Source of the DNA: Hyphomicrobiales bacterium
GTDB lineage: Bacteria; Pseudomonadota; Alphaproteobacteria; Rhizobiales; Rhizobiaceae
Reading direction: 5' to 3'
DNA: 64,000 nucleotides
Assembly: GCA_900473795.1 (NCBI GenBank)
Contig: UCMT01000043.1
Coordinates: 1-64,000, forward strand
Shown: positions 17,386-25,230 of the stretch, piece by piece
Position numbering within the stretch: position 1 is the stretch's first letter
Layout: every line of letters begins with the position of its first letter
Notes under the pieces: model-generated
What the model saw: only the letters and a program-made list of their open reading frames with translations
Told to the model about the DNA's origin: nothing
The model's database searches: none
Position numbers and translations under genes: made by a program

Positions 17386-18528
17386 TCAAGGACGTCCGGC
17401 TACAGGACCGGGAGGTGTCAAAACGAGCTTGCCGCTTATTGTCTTCGACAGAAAATCTTGCTGGGCCTGCACGATCTCACTCATTGGATAGACCTTGCCG
17501 ATGTGCGGACGTATCTCCCCACGTTCGACATAGGAAACAAGATTTTCGAACACCTCGTCTTCCTGGAAGGTGCAGCCAAAAAAGGACAAATCTTTCAGAT
17601 AAAGCGTGCGAACGTCGAGTTCGACGATCGGCCCGGCAATGGCGCCAGCAACCGCGTAGCGGCCACCACGCTTGAGGACGTCGAGCAGTTCCGGAAATGC
17701 TGGCCCGGCGGCGACGTCAAGGACGACATCAACCGAGTCTATGCCGACATGCTGAAAAAGGCGCGCATCTCGCGCCACGACTTCGTCGGCGCCAAGTTCG
17801 CGCACCTGCTGCGCCTTGTCTTTTCCCGATATGGCAATGACCTTGGCGCCGCGGCGTTTTGCGAGTTGGACAGCAGCAGATCCGACACCACCAGAGGCCC
17901 CGGTGATCAGAACAGTTTCACCGGTTTTTACTTTCGCGCGATGCAGCATGCCTTCGGCGGTTGAATACGCGCAAGGGACCGTCGCCAACTCAACGTCGCT
18001 CCAGTCGCAATCGACCTTGAACGTCTCACGGGACGGCGCTTTCGAGAACTGTGCGAAGGCGCCGTCGCATTCCGAGCCGAATGTCCAGCATTCGTAAGGG
18101 CGGTAATCCACATAGGTGCGCAACAGGTTGCGCACGATCACCCGTTCACCGATCCGGCTCGGATCCACTCCGTCTCCGACGGCGACGATGTAGCCGCAAC
18201 AATCAGCCCCTTGGATACGAGGAAATGACAACGCTTCACCGGTCCAACTCGCGTCGTCGTCCTGGGTTGTTTCGAAACCCGATGTGCCTCCGTCAGAGGT
18301 TCCGCTTCGCACGCCCTTCGAGTACCAGCCAATGCGGGTATTGATGTCCGTGTTGTTGATGGCTGCGGCAGCAACCTTGATGAGAACTTCTCCCTTCGCC
18401 GGCTTGGGAACCGGGAGGTCGTCCCTGAACTCCAGTTTTTCAAAACCTCCGTGCCCGACCAACACGACACCGGACATTGTCTTGGGGATGCTCATGGAAG
18501 CTGCAAGGTTAGAAACGGGGTTTGTCAT
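17386..18528 (-). CDS. MDR-family zinc-type alcohol dehydrogenase/quinone oxidoreductase-like protein
   Basis: A 380-residue medium-chain dehydrogenase. It has an N-terminal GroES-like domain (PAKGEVLIKVAAAAINNTDIN, GADCCGYIVAVGDGV) and a Rossmann domain with ITGASGGVGSAAVQLAKRRGA. It lacks the obvious zinc cysteine cluster of FdhA and resembles the quinone reductase branch. The substrate is unknown. It leads the transcription unit that includes hpbD copy 1, and its promoter carries a TGTAGAC direct repeat. A decayed close relative lies at 30340-30674 beside a GntR gene, suggesting the gene once existed in both arms of the locus. Confidence 0.8.
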   Translation of the reverse strand: MTNPVSNLAASMSIPKTMSGVVLVGHGGFEKLEFRDDLPVPKPAKGEVLIKVAAAAINNTDINTRIGWYSKGVRSGTSDGGTSGFETTQDDDASWTGEALSFPRIQGADCCGYIVAVGDGVDPSRIGERVIVRNLLRTYVDYRPYECWTFGSECDGAFAQFSKAPSRETFKVDCDWSDVELATVPCAYSTAEGMLHRAKVKTGETVLITGASGGVGSAAVQLAKRRGAKVIAISGKDKAQQVRELGADEVVARDARLFQHVGIDSVDVVLDVAAGPAFPELLDVLKRGGRYAVAGAIAGPIVELDVRTLYLKDLSFFGCTFQEDEVFENLVSYVERGEIRPHIGKVYPMSEIVQAQQDFLSKTISGKLVLTPPGPVAGRP

Positions 18529-18585
18529 GGTTCAAGCTCCATCGATATCGCATTTGTTACCGCACCTAAATCGTCGGCCGAAATA

Positions 18586-18604
18586 GTCTACACAATGTCT
18601 ACAA
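18586..18604 (-). promoter_or_regulatory. TGTAGAC direct-repeat operator candidate (site A)
   Basis: The minus strand reads TTGTAGACATTGTGTAGAC, two TGTAGAC copies with an 11-bp period, 58 bp upstream of the MDR start. The same arrangement occurs upstream of the ProV-type operon (36336) and mttB (42133). TTGTAGACA resembles FadR/GntR half-palindromes (TTGT-N2-ACAA). Confidence 0.6.
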
Positions 18605-18661
18605 CATATCTATTCATTGTCGCAAGCGGCCCACCGCCCCAGTTTCGGTATGGAAGACGCC

Positions 18662-18890
18662 TAGGCCCGAAATGTTGCTGCAGGTTTCCCGAGGAGGCTG
18701 CGATCGACTTCGATGCCAAGACCCGGCCCACTCGGGGCAGCGCCTCGGCCCTTGGTTTGGCGTGGCTGGTATCCGGCGATATGTTCGTTGGTCCAGTCGT
18801 TGAAAAGGACGTATGCATGATCACGGAAATCTTCATGTGGTGCTCGCTATTGAGGGTGGTCTGTCCGTAACCGAGGTGAGCTTTGCAACC
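18662..18890 (-). pseudogene. C-terminal remnant of an enolase-superfamily enzyme
   Basis: The minus strand contains the in-frame tail LGYGQTTLNSEHHEDF... followed by DHAYVLFNDWTNEHIAGY and SGPGLGIEVDRSLLGKPAA, ending in TFRA and a stop near 18663. The GPGLGIEVD motif is the typical C terminus of mandelate racemase-like proteins. Nothing of the catalytic barrel is left upstream, and the LysR gene starts at 18987. It is distinct in sequence from the three intact or HpbD-type relatives in the window, so it represents another lost enzyme. Confidence 0.75.
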
Positions 18891-18986
18891 TCGGCAGGGC
18901 AACTACGCGGCTTATTTCCCACGATGCAACTGTTGACACAAACGAGTTTTTAGGAGTTCTAGGCCCAGAAAAACTGAGGCTCAGCC

Positions 18987-19865
18987 ATGGCTATTAACCC
19001 GCCCTATGAACGCTTTCCGTCGCTCAATGCTCTTCGAGCGTTCGAGGCCTCCGCACGTTTGGGCGGGTTTGCCCAAGCGGCACAGGAGTTATCCGTCACC
19101 CCCGGGGCGGTGGCAGCTCAGGTCAAGCTTCTGGAAGCGGAGTATGGTAGCGCCCTGTTCGAACGACACGCGAGAGGCGTGAGACTTACGCCACTCGGTC
19201 ACTCTGTACGGAAAGACTTCATCCGGGCTTTCGACGTTCTGGGGGAAGCGGTCCGGAACCTTCGCAGAATGTCGAAACCGTCAAACGTACACATCGTTAC
19301 GTCTCCGGCACTGGCGCAACTGTGGCTCGCGCCAAGGGTGATAAAGCTGCGCGAGGTGTTTCAAGACATCGATCTTTCCGTAACGGCGTTGGAGGAGCCA
19401 CCTCACCTGAAGCGCGGTCCGTTCGACATCTGCCTTTTCTACTCGGAGGGCTCTCAATCTCATCACATCCGCCTGGCGGACGAATACATAACGCCAGTCT
19501 GCGCTCCCGCTCTGGCAAACCGCATCCGCCATCCGAGGGACCTAGCCGAGGTCACATGCATAGGCGATGTGGTATGGGAGGACTGGAAGGTCTGGGGTCG
19601 TGTTACCGGATGGGGCGACAAGTTCACTTTAGGTGCGGGACCGCGCTTTTCCCTGTACGCGGTTGCGGCGCAGGAGGCCTTGCTGGGACTGGGCGTTATA
19701 ATGGGCCGTCGATCACTCGTGCAGCCATATCTGGAAAGCGGTGCTCTTGTGGCCCCCTTCGAGTGGGTACCGCTCGGCCTCACGATCGACGCGTGGACGC
19801 TTCCAGAAAGCCGAACGAGTGTCGAGGTGAACAAAGTGTTGGAAGCAATATTGGGGTTCGTCTGA
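18987..19865 (+). CDS. LysR-family transcriptional regulator (GcvA-like)
   Basis: A 292-residue LysR protein. The helix-turn-helix covers about residues 10-65 (PSLNALRAFEASARLGGFAQAAQELSVTPGAVAAQVKLLE), followed by a periplasmic-binding-like effector domain. The pattern with WExWxxV segments in the effector domain is that of the GcvA group. It is divergent from the MDR-hpbD unit, with a decayed gene between, so it may regulate either that unit or a lost neighbour. The 3' end is 54 bp from the IS3 element end. Confidence 0.88.
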   Translation: MAINPPYERFPSLNALRAFEASARLGGFAQAAQELSVTPGAVAAQVKLLEAEYGSALFERHARGVRLTPLGHSVRKDFIRAFDVLGEAVRNLRRMSKPSNVHIVTSPALAQLWLAPRVIKLREVFQDIDLSVTALEEPPHLKRGPFDICLFYSEGSQSHHIRLADEYITPVCAPALANRIRHPRDLAEVTCIGDVVWEDWKVWGRVTGWGDKFTLGAGPRFSLYAVAAQEALLGLGVIMGRRSLVQPYLESGALVAPFEWVPLGLTIDAWTLPESRTSVEVNKVLEAILGFV

Positions 19866-19974
19866 GTGTGACCTTGCCCCGTTGAGATAATCAATTTTGA
19901 AGTAAGCTCTGGCCATTGTTGAAGTGCCCCCCGAATTTGGGCCAGCGGGAGCTGGAATTTTCCGGGGTTAAGGC

Positions 19975-20151
19975 TCAGTTCGGCGGGGGTGCCGATAAGC
20001 CGTTCATCAGCGAAATCGGCACCTTGTTGCCGATCGCGCTGTGTGGCCGGAACTCGTTATAGTCTCTACGCCAATCCTCCATCTTCGCCCGCGCGTCGTC
20101 AAGGCTCATGAACCAATGAGCGTTCAGGCACTCGGCGCGGAACTTGCCGTT
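19975..20151 (-). pseudogene. 3' fragment of IS3-family transposase orfB
   Basis: The minus strand reads NGKFRAECLNAHWF, SLDDARAKMEDWRRDYNEF and RPHSAIGNKVPISLMNGLSA, then a stop at 19977. This is the C-terminal part of an IS3 integrase-type transposase. It continues the orfB fragment ending at 21511 (PTDNSYIESF) once the intervening element is removed. Confidence 0.88.
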
Positions 20152-20224
20152 GATGGGGAAGACGGCCCCGCGCCGAACCGATTGGCCGTATGATAGCGCG
20201 CCCAGTTAAACAGGAGCCACGAAG

Positions 20225-21253
20225 ATGATCGCCAGCACGATAGGCCTTGATCTGGCCAAGCATAACTTTCACGTCCATGCTGTGGATGCGGATGGTCTAG
20301 TGATTAAGACCGCGACGCTCCGACGAAGCGAGATGATCAAATTCTTCACGACTGCAAGACCATGCCTTGTTGGTGTGGAAGCTTGCGCCACGGCGCATTA
20401 TTGGGCCCGTGAACTGATGAAGCTCGGCCACGAGGTTCGATTGATACCGCCTTCGTACGTAAAGCCGTTTGTGCGGCGTGGTGCGAAGAATGACGCTGCA
20501 GACGCTGCAGCTATCTGTGAAGCTGTCCAGCGACCCGACATGCGCTTCGTTCCGATAAAGTCCGAGGCCAACCAGAGCTTTCTGATGCTACATCGGGCTC
20601 GAGGTTTGCTGGTACGGCAACGGACCATGACAGTATGTGCGATCCGCGCTCATCTCGCCGAATTCGGAATCATATTCGGTCAAGGTCGACAACGCATCGA
20701 GACCATAATGCCGATGATAGATGGTATTGCGGCCTCGTTGCCAGAATATGCTCGGTTTGCTTTGACCGGTCTGATCAACTCTGTTGGTGAGCTCAACAAG
20801 CAGATTGACGGAATTGAGACGAAGCTGGCGGAGATCGGTCGTTCAGATCCAGTCTCAAGTGTGCTGTCATCGATTCCAGGGGTCGGCCCCATAACATCCA
20901 CAGCCATTGCCGCGACTATTCCGGACGCGAGAATGTTCCGTTCCGGCCGAGAGTTTGCAGCCTGACTGGGTCTGACCCCGCGACAAAGCTCCAGTGGCGG
21001 CACCACTCGATTGGGAGGGATCACGAAACAGGGAGACGCGTATCTGCGTCATCTTCTGGTGATCGGCGCCAGGAATATAGTTCGATACCCGAAAGCTCGA
21101 GCAAAGCTCGGAGGAGCTTGGATCGACGCCCTATTACAGCGACGACGTCCCATGATCGTGGCGGTCGCCGTGGCTAACAAGCTTGCCAGGATCATTTGGG
21201 CGATGATGACGAGTGGAGAGATGTTCAGGGAAGCGGACATCAAGACAGCGTAG
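20225..21253 (+). pseudogene. IS110/IS1111 transposase with in-frame TGA
   Basis: The first part (20225-20965) begins TIGLDLAKHNFHVHAVDADG, the DEDD RuvC-like N terminus of IS110 transposases, with KNDAADAAAI and SIPGVGPITS also present. After REFAA the frame hits TGA at 20963-20965 and then continues in the same frame as LGLTPRQSSSGGTTRLGGI to 21253. Homologues read W-L-G-L-T-P-R-Q here, so TGG has become TGA. The C-terminal part contains the conserved catalytic-serine region of the family. Total would be 342 residues, the normal length. It is probably dead unless the stop is read through. Confidence 0.9.
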
Positions 21254-21510
21254 CAAGGGAAACGAGTTATCCACGGTGTAAGGTGCAGAAGCAGTAGATG
21301 GTCATCCAGCGGAGCTGGGGATCGAGCAAGCCCGGAGAGTTTTAGGCGCAGCAGTGAAGCGCGACCCGTTGATGAGGCCTCGATCCGCGAACTCCATCAG
21401 GGCCAGCGACCATGATCTCGGTCGCACACGAAGGCCGAATACATGAACGCACCCGACTGATGACCAAAATTTGCAGAAAGCCTCTTGCGCCCGCGGGGCC
21501 GTCTATACAT
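21254..21510 (+). ncRNA. Candidate bridge/seek guide RNA of the IS1111-type element
   Basis: IS1111-group elements encode a guide RNA in the noncoding region after the transposase gene. Here that region carries CCGTTGATG (21366-21374), identical to the left insertion junction at 20147-20155. It also carries ATACATGAA (21439-21447), identical to the right junction at 21505-21513. Such matches are what guide loops complementary to target and donor ends would produce. RNA ends and structure were not computed. Confidence 0.4.
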
Positions 21511-22170
21511 GAAGCTTTCGATGTAGCTGTTGTCGGTGGGTTTTCCGGGCCGGGAGAAGTCAAGCACGACACCCTTGTGGTAGGCCCACAGGTCGAGGTC
21601 ACGGGAGATGAATTCGCTGCCATTGTCGACGCGGATTGCTGCCGGATAACCGATCTGCCGGCACACCCGCTCAAGCGTCTGAACCACGTCCTCGCCCCGG
21701 TAGCTGAAGCGGGCATCAACTGCCGGCGAGAAGCGCGAGAAGGTATCGACGACTGTCAGCACCCTGATCTTGCGGCCCGTGGCCAACTGGTCGTGGACAA
21801 AGTCCATTGCCCAGACATGGTTGGAATGGGTTGCTTCCGTGCGGTCGGCCCGCAGCTTCGCCTTGACCCGACGCTTCGGGACCTTATTGCGGAGCTGGAG
21901 GTCCATCTCCTTGTAAAGGCGATAGATTCGCTTCGGATTAACCGGCCATCCGTCACGCTTGAGCAGGACGTGCACACGTCGATAGCCATAGCGCACCCGT
22001 GTCTGGCAAATGTCCTTGATCCTCAGCTTCAATTCGGCCTGCTCGCCGCGCCTGGACTTGTACACGTAAAGCGACCGATCGATCTTCAACACCGAACACG
22101 CGCGCCGGATCGAGACCTTCCAGTCTGCCTTGATCGTGTCGACAAGCTTGCGATTGCGGGCAGGCCTCAT
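21511..22170 (-). pseudogene. 5' fragment of IS3-family transposase orfB
   Basis: From ATG 22170 (overlapping the orfA stop) the minus strand encodes RNRKLVDTIKADWKVSIRRA, then the DDE integrase core with MDFVHDQ, IRVDNGSEFIS and the catalytic Glu in SYIESF. The frame leaves the homology exactly where the IS1111-type element begins at 21510. The missing tail lies at 19975-20151. Confidence 0.9.
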
Positions 22171-22433
22171 AGCTTTTTTGACAGAACATCCTGGAGCAGG
22201 GCCTTGTCCAACGAGAGGTCCGCGACAATCCGCTTCAGCTTGGTATTCTCCTCCTCGAGTTGCCGCAGCCGCTTCATCTCCGAGGGCATCAGGCCGGCGT
22301 ATTTTTTGCGCCAGTTGTAAAAAGTCGCGTCCGAAATCCCGGCCTTGCGGCACACCTCGCCGACCGGTGTGGCGTCCGCTGCCTGCTTCAGCACGAACGC
22401 GATCTGCGCCTCCGAAAACTTCGATGCCTTCAT
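22167..22433 (-). CDS. IS3-family transposase orfA (helix-turn-helix)
   Basis: An 88-residue protein starting MKASKFSEAQIAFVLKQAAD with the HTH_Tnp_1 motif (VCRKAGISDATFYNWRKKYAG). A C-terminal leucine zipper (RLRQLEEENTKLKRIVADLSLD) is the part that normally mediates OrfAB assembly. ATG 22433 is the start conserved in the family. It overlaps orfB by the ATGA at 22167-22170, where programmed frameshifting or reinitiation would make the fusion transposase. Confidence 0.92.
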   Translation of the reverse strand: MKASKFSEAQIAFVLKQAADATPVGEVCRKAGISDATFYNWRKKYAGLMPSEMKRLRQLEEENTKLKRIVADLSLDKALLQDVLSKKL

Positions 22434-22571
22434 GGAATTCTCCTCAGTGTCCCCACAGGGATCATAAGTGGAAAATTCCAGTTCCAAATGGCCTAATTTG
22501 ACGGGGGCACGTCAGGCAGCATACCGGAGAGCCAAACATCTCTTGCCCTTGAGCGCGCCAGGCCAGTTGAT

Positions 22572-22600
22572 AAAAAAGCCCGGCACCAAAGGTGCCGGGC
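22572..22600 (-). terminator. Rho-independent terminator of the Rieske-demethylase operon
   Basis: GCCCGGCACC (22578-22587) and GGTGCCGGGC (22591-22600) form a perfect 10-bp stem with a three-base loop. On the minus strand it is followed directly by six T. It lies downstream of the minus-strand operon that ends at 22858. The 257 bp between stem and stop hold no recognisable gene. Confidence 0.85.
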
Positions 22601-22857
22601 AGTAAGCAGGGGGTTGGCAATCCCTGCGGGGAAACGAAGTCTTGCGCGTGCCAATCTCATCGGAAGGAACGTCGCCATTGGCGCGGAAGGTGCTGCCGCG
22701 GATCGAATAGGCAACTGTGCCCGCGATCTCCATGCGAAAATCGTAGACACTGACGAGGTAACGCGGCAGGCAACGGGCGCGCGCCAAGAAACCGCCGAAA
22801 GCGAAGGTCAAAAAATCAGACGACGAACTAGCTCGCTGACTTGCGGGGATGGACCTC

Positions 22858-24204
22858 TTACTCATCACCTGCCTTCCACTCGCGGAATGCCAGGCTAGCG
22901 GTTGCGCCGATTGCGGTTAATGGCTGAGGTGGCAACGCCTTCGGAGCTTCAAAACTCTTATATATCCTCGTGAGTTCGGAGCTGTGTCCCAACATCAATT
23001 CAGCGGCCGCAATGCCTGAAGCCGTTGCTTTCGTAGCACCAACCCCGTTGCATCCACATGCGGCAAACACGCCGCGTTCGATTTCCCCGAATGCCGGGAC
23101 TGAGTTCCAGGTGACGGCCATTGCACCGGCCCACCGGTACTCCATACCGACCTCGTGAAGACCCGGAAACCGCGCTTTGAACTTGCGATCGTGTTGAACG
23201 CCGGCCCTCCTGAGCGATCCTTCACTGGCAACTGGGCTCGCGTTGTAGGTGTAGCGGGACCGGATAAGGATACGATCGCCTCGCTGTCCAGGGACGCGGC
23301 GAACCGTGGTGCCCATCGGAAGGGCTGGCGTTGCTGCCCATTTTCTATCGCCGGACAGGCGGCTGGGGTCGAACTCCTGTGTCATCGAGGCGTAGGTGAA
23401 TATATGCAGGAGACGGCCTTTGAAGAAGCCGAAACTCTCTGCATGTCCGTTGTTGGCAAGAATGATCCTGTCGGTGCTGATCGAGCCCCGAGAGGTCTTC
23501 ACGAGCCATCCTTGTCCGGTGCTCTGGAACGAGATGGCCGGCGTTCTTTCAAACACCGTGACAGGCTGACGAAGGCAGTCCGCGAGGCCTCGAATGTAGG
23601 CTGCTGGCTGCACGATGATGGTACCGGGGGTGAACAGAGCAGATGTATAGCAACGGGTGCCTGTTACCGCGGCGATCTCTTGTGCATTCAGAAGCTGATG
23701 CTTTTCGCCGAGCTTGCCCAGTTGTTCGGCATAGGTGACGAGGTGGTGGTCCCCCTCGTCGCTAATGGCGACGCTGTATCGGCCACATGGATCGAAAATC
23801 TCGCGGCCCCATCCTTCTTCCGCGGCAATTGAGCTGGCCAAGGCGATGGCGCTGCGACTGACAACGATGGCCTGCTTGCTTTTGCTCGCGGAGTCGCCGC
23901 CGTAGTCGTCGGAAGAGACCTCATGAGGCAAGTCGATGATGAAACCGGAGTTGCGTCCGGCGGGCCCTTCGCCGATGACACCGGCTTCCAGAACTGCGAC
24001 GCGCAACGCGGGATCGAGCTGAGAGATCCGCCGCGCTGCGGACAACCCGGCAAAGCCTCCTCCAATCACGACGACATCGGCCGTGAGAGACCCCTCAAGT
24101 TGGGGTCTCTCGGTGCGCGGAGGAAGCATTGCGACCCAGCCCGAAATGCCCGTATTCTTGGGGAGTTTCGATGCCGCGAATACCTTCTTTGAATTCGTGC
24201 TCAC
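22858..24204 (-). CDS. FAD-dependent D-amino acid dehydrogenase/oxidase-like protein, copy 1
   Basis: A 448-residue DAO-family flavoprotein. The FAD dinucleotide fold is VVVIGGGFAGLSAARRI near residue 45, and EGPAGRNSGFIIDLPHE is the next conserved block. The C-terminal block WNSVPAFGEIERGVFAACGCNGVG completes the fold. It is paralogous over its full length with the 448-residue protein at 39533-40879. In hydroxyproline catabolism an enzyme of this family oxidises cis-4-hydroxy-D-proline to the pyrroline carboxylate; that role is inferred from the adjacent DapA-like gene, which it overlaps by 4 bp. It is the last gene before the terminator. Confidence 0.85.
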   Translation of the reverse strand: MSTNSKKVFAASKLPKNTGISGWVAMLPPRTERPQLEGSLTADVVVIGGGFAGLSAARRISQLDPALRVAVLEAGVIGEGPAGRNSGFIIDLPHEVSSDDYGGDSASKSKQAIVVSRSAIALASSIAAEEGWGREIFDPCGRYSVAISDEGDHHLVTYAEQLGKLGEKHQLLNAQEIAAVTGTRCYTSALFTPGTIIVQPAAYIRGLADCLRQPVTVFERTPAISFQSTGQGWLVKTSRGSISTDRIILANNGHAESFGFFKGRLLHIFTYASMTQEFDPSRLSGDRKWAATPALPMGTTVRRVPGQRGDRILIRSRYTYNASPVASEGSLRRAGVQHDRKFKARFPGLHEVGMEYRWAGAMAVTWNSVPAFGEIERGVFAACGCNGVGATKATASGIAAAELMLGHSSELTRIYKSFEAPKALPPQPLTAIGATASLAFREWKAGDE

Positions 24205-25094
24205 GACGCCTGTGATTCCCGCTCGGCAAGCTCTCCGAGCGCGGCCTTCAAAGCTTCAATTCGATCACTAGACAAGCCTCTCAGAGGCTTGCGGGGGCTG
24301 CCGGCCCCGTAACCGGTCAGTTCGGCTCCCGCATAGACGGACTGCACATAGTCTCCTTCCCACAGAAGCGACATGACAGGCTCGAGTGCAGACCAGATTT
24401 CACGTGCCTCCTCCCATTTCTGGGCCGACGCTGCCGCCACCAAGGCAAGGCAGGTGCGCGGAGCAAAGTTCGCGCCACCCCAGATGAGACCGCTGCATCC
24501 GGCATAGAGTGCATAGGGTACGAGCGGGTCAGCGCCGTTCATGACCGGAAGGCCCGTGCGGATAAGTGACGCCTGCTTTCCAAGATCGCCGCTGCTGTCC
24601 TTTACGGCGCAGAAACCAGGAATGTTGCAAAGCTCTCTTAGAAGCGACGGAGTGACAGCGACGCCAACAGCCTGCGGCACGTTATAGCCGATCACGGGCA
24701 GGCCCGCTTTGGCGACTTCCGCATAAAAATCGACGATGCCCTGATCGTCCGTCGGCCCCTCGAAAAAGGGCGGCAACACCATTACACCATCAGCGCCGCA
24801 ATCGGCGGCGTGACGTGTGCGCTCGACGACGTCGTCCGAGAGAAGGGCAGAAGTCTGCACTATGACCTTCGCGCGCCCATTGATGATCTTCGCACCGCGC
24901 TGCACGAGTTGCTTGGACTCGTCCTTTGAGAGATAGACATGCATTCCAGTGCCGGAGCTCAGGACAAAGCCGGGGACGCCAAGTGCCAAATAACGTTCGA
25001 TGTTCTCTTCCAACCGGTCGAAGTTCATGCGCCCTTGCGCGTCGAACGGCGTGGTGATTGCGAGGTTGAGGCCAGGAAAAGGGAAGTTCGTCAT
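24201..25094 (-). CDS. DapA/dihydrodipicolinate synthase-family lyase, probable pyrroline-4-hydroxy-2-carboxylate deaminase, copy 1
   Basis: A 297-residue class I aldolase-type protein with the Schiff-base lysine K165 in FCAVKDSSGD and the conserved Tyr137 in YNVP. The substrate pocket motif reads SSGTGMH where DapA has GTTGE, indicating a non-DapA substrate. In 4-hydroxyproline degradation a family member (LhpC/HypD type) deaminates delta1-pyrroline-4-hydroxy-2-carboxylate to 2-oxoglutarate semialdehyde. Overlap with the FAD enzyme supports this pairing. Function is inferred; family certain. Confidence 0.82.
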   Translation of the reverse strand: MTNFPFPGLNLAITTPFDAQGRMNFDRLEENIERYLALGVPGFVLSSGTGMHVYLSKDESKQLVQRGAKIINGRAKVIVQTSALLSDDVVERTRHAADCGADGVMVLPPFFEGPTDDQGIVDFYAEVAKAGLPVIGYNVPQAVGVAVTPSLLRELCNIPGFCAVKDSSGDLGKQASLIRTGLPVMNGADPLVPYALYAGCSGLIWGGANFAPRTCLALVAAASAQKWEEAREIWSALEPVMSLLWEGDYVQSVYAGAELTGYGAGSPRKPLRGLSSDRIEALKAALGELAERESQAS

Positions 25095-25230
25095 CTTAAT
25101 GGTCCGCCGGTCCGGCGTCGGAAAGATCCGGCCAGATTGTCTTGTGTGAGTTTATTGACTTGCCTGGCGACGCCAGCTTCGCAGCAATCTGCTTTATTCG
25201 ACTTCATCAAAGGCCGGCAGCGACGCCGCG

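Larger units (their letters stand above)
20152..21510 (+). mobile_element. IS110-family (IS1111-group-like) insertion sequence inside IS3 orfB
   Basis: The ends are deduced by rejoining the interrupted IS3 orfB (ESF-NGKFRAEC), which places the ~1.36-kb element at 20152-21510, ambiguous by the two bases GA. Subterminal 13-bp inverted repeats AGACGGCCCCGCG (20160-20172) and CGCGGGGCCGTCT (21492-21504) lie 8 and 6 bp inside the ends, as in the IS1111 subgroup. The transposase starts 73 bp from the left end. A 257-bp noncoding right end is where that subgroup encodes its guide RNA. Confidence 0.85.
19920..22514. mobile_element. IS3-family insertion sequence interrupted by an IS110/IS1111-type element
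   Basis: The outer ends are related inverted repeats: TGAAGTGCCCCC at 19920 and TGACGTGCCCCC read inward from 22514. A conserved subterminal CTGGAATTTTCC is found at both ends. Inside, on the minus strand, are orfA (22167-22433) and orfB, the latter split into 21511-22170 and 19975-20151 by an inserted element at 20152-21510. No clear flanking target duplication was visible. The element is inactive as it stands, because its transposase is interrupted. Confidence 0.85.

Noticed and set aside
22741-22760. TGTAGAC-like sequence near the Rieske operon terminator
   Set aside because: Only a single partial GTAGACAC match (22746-), no second copy at 11 bp, and it is downstream of genes, not in a promoter.
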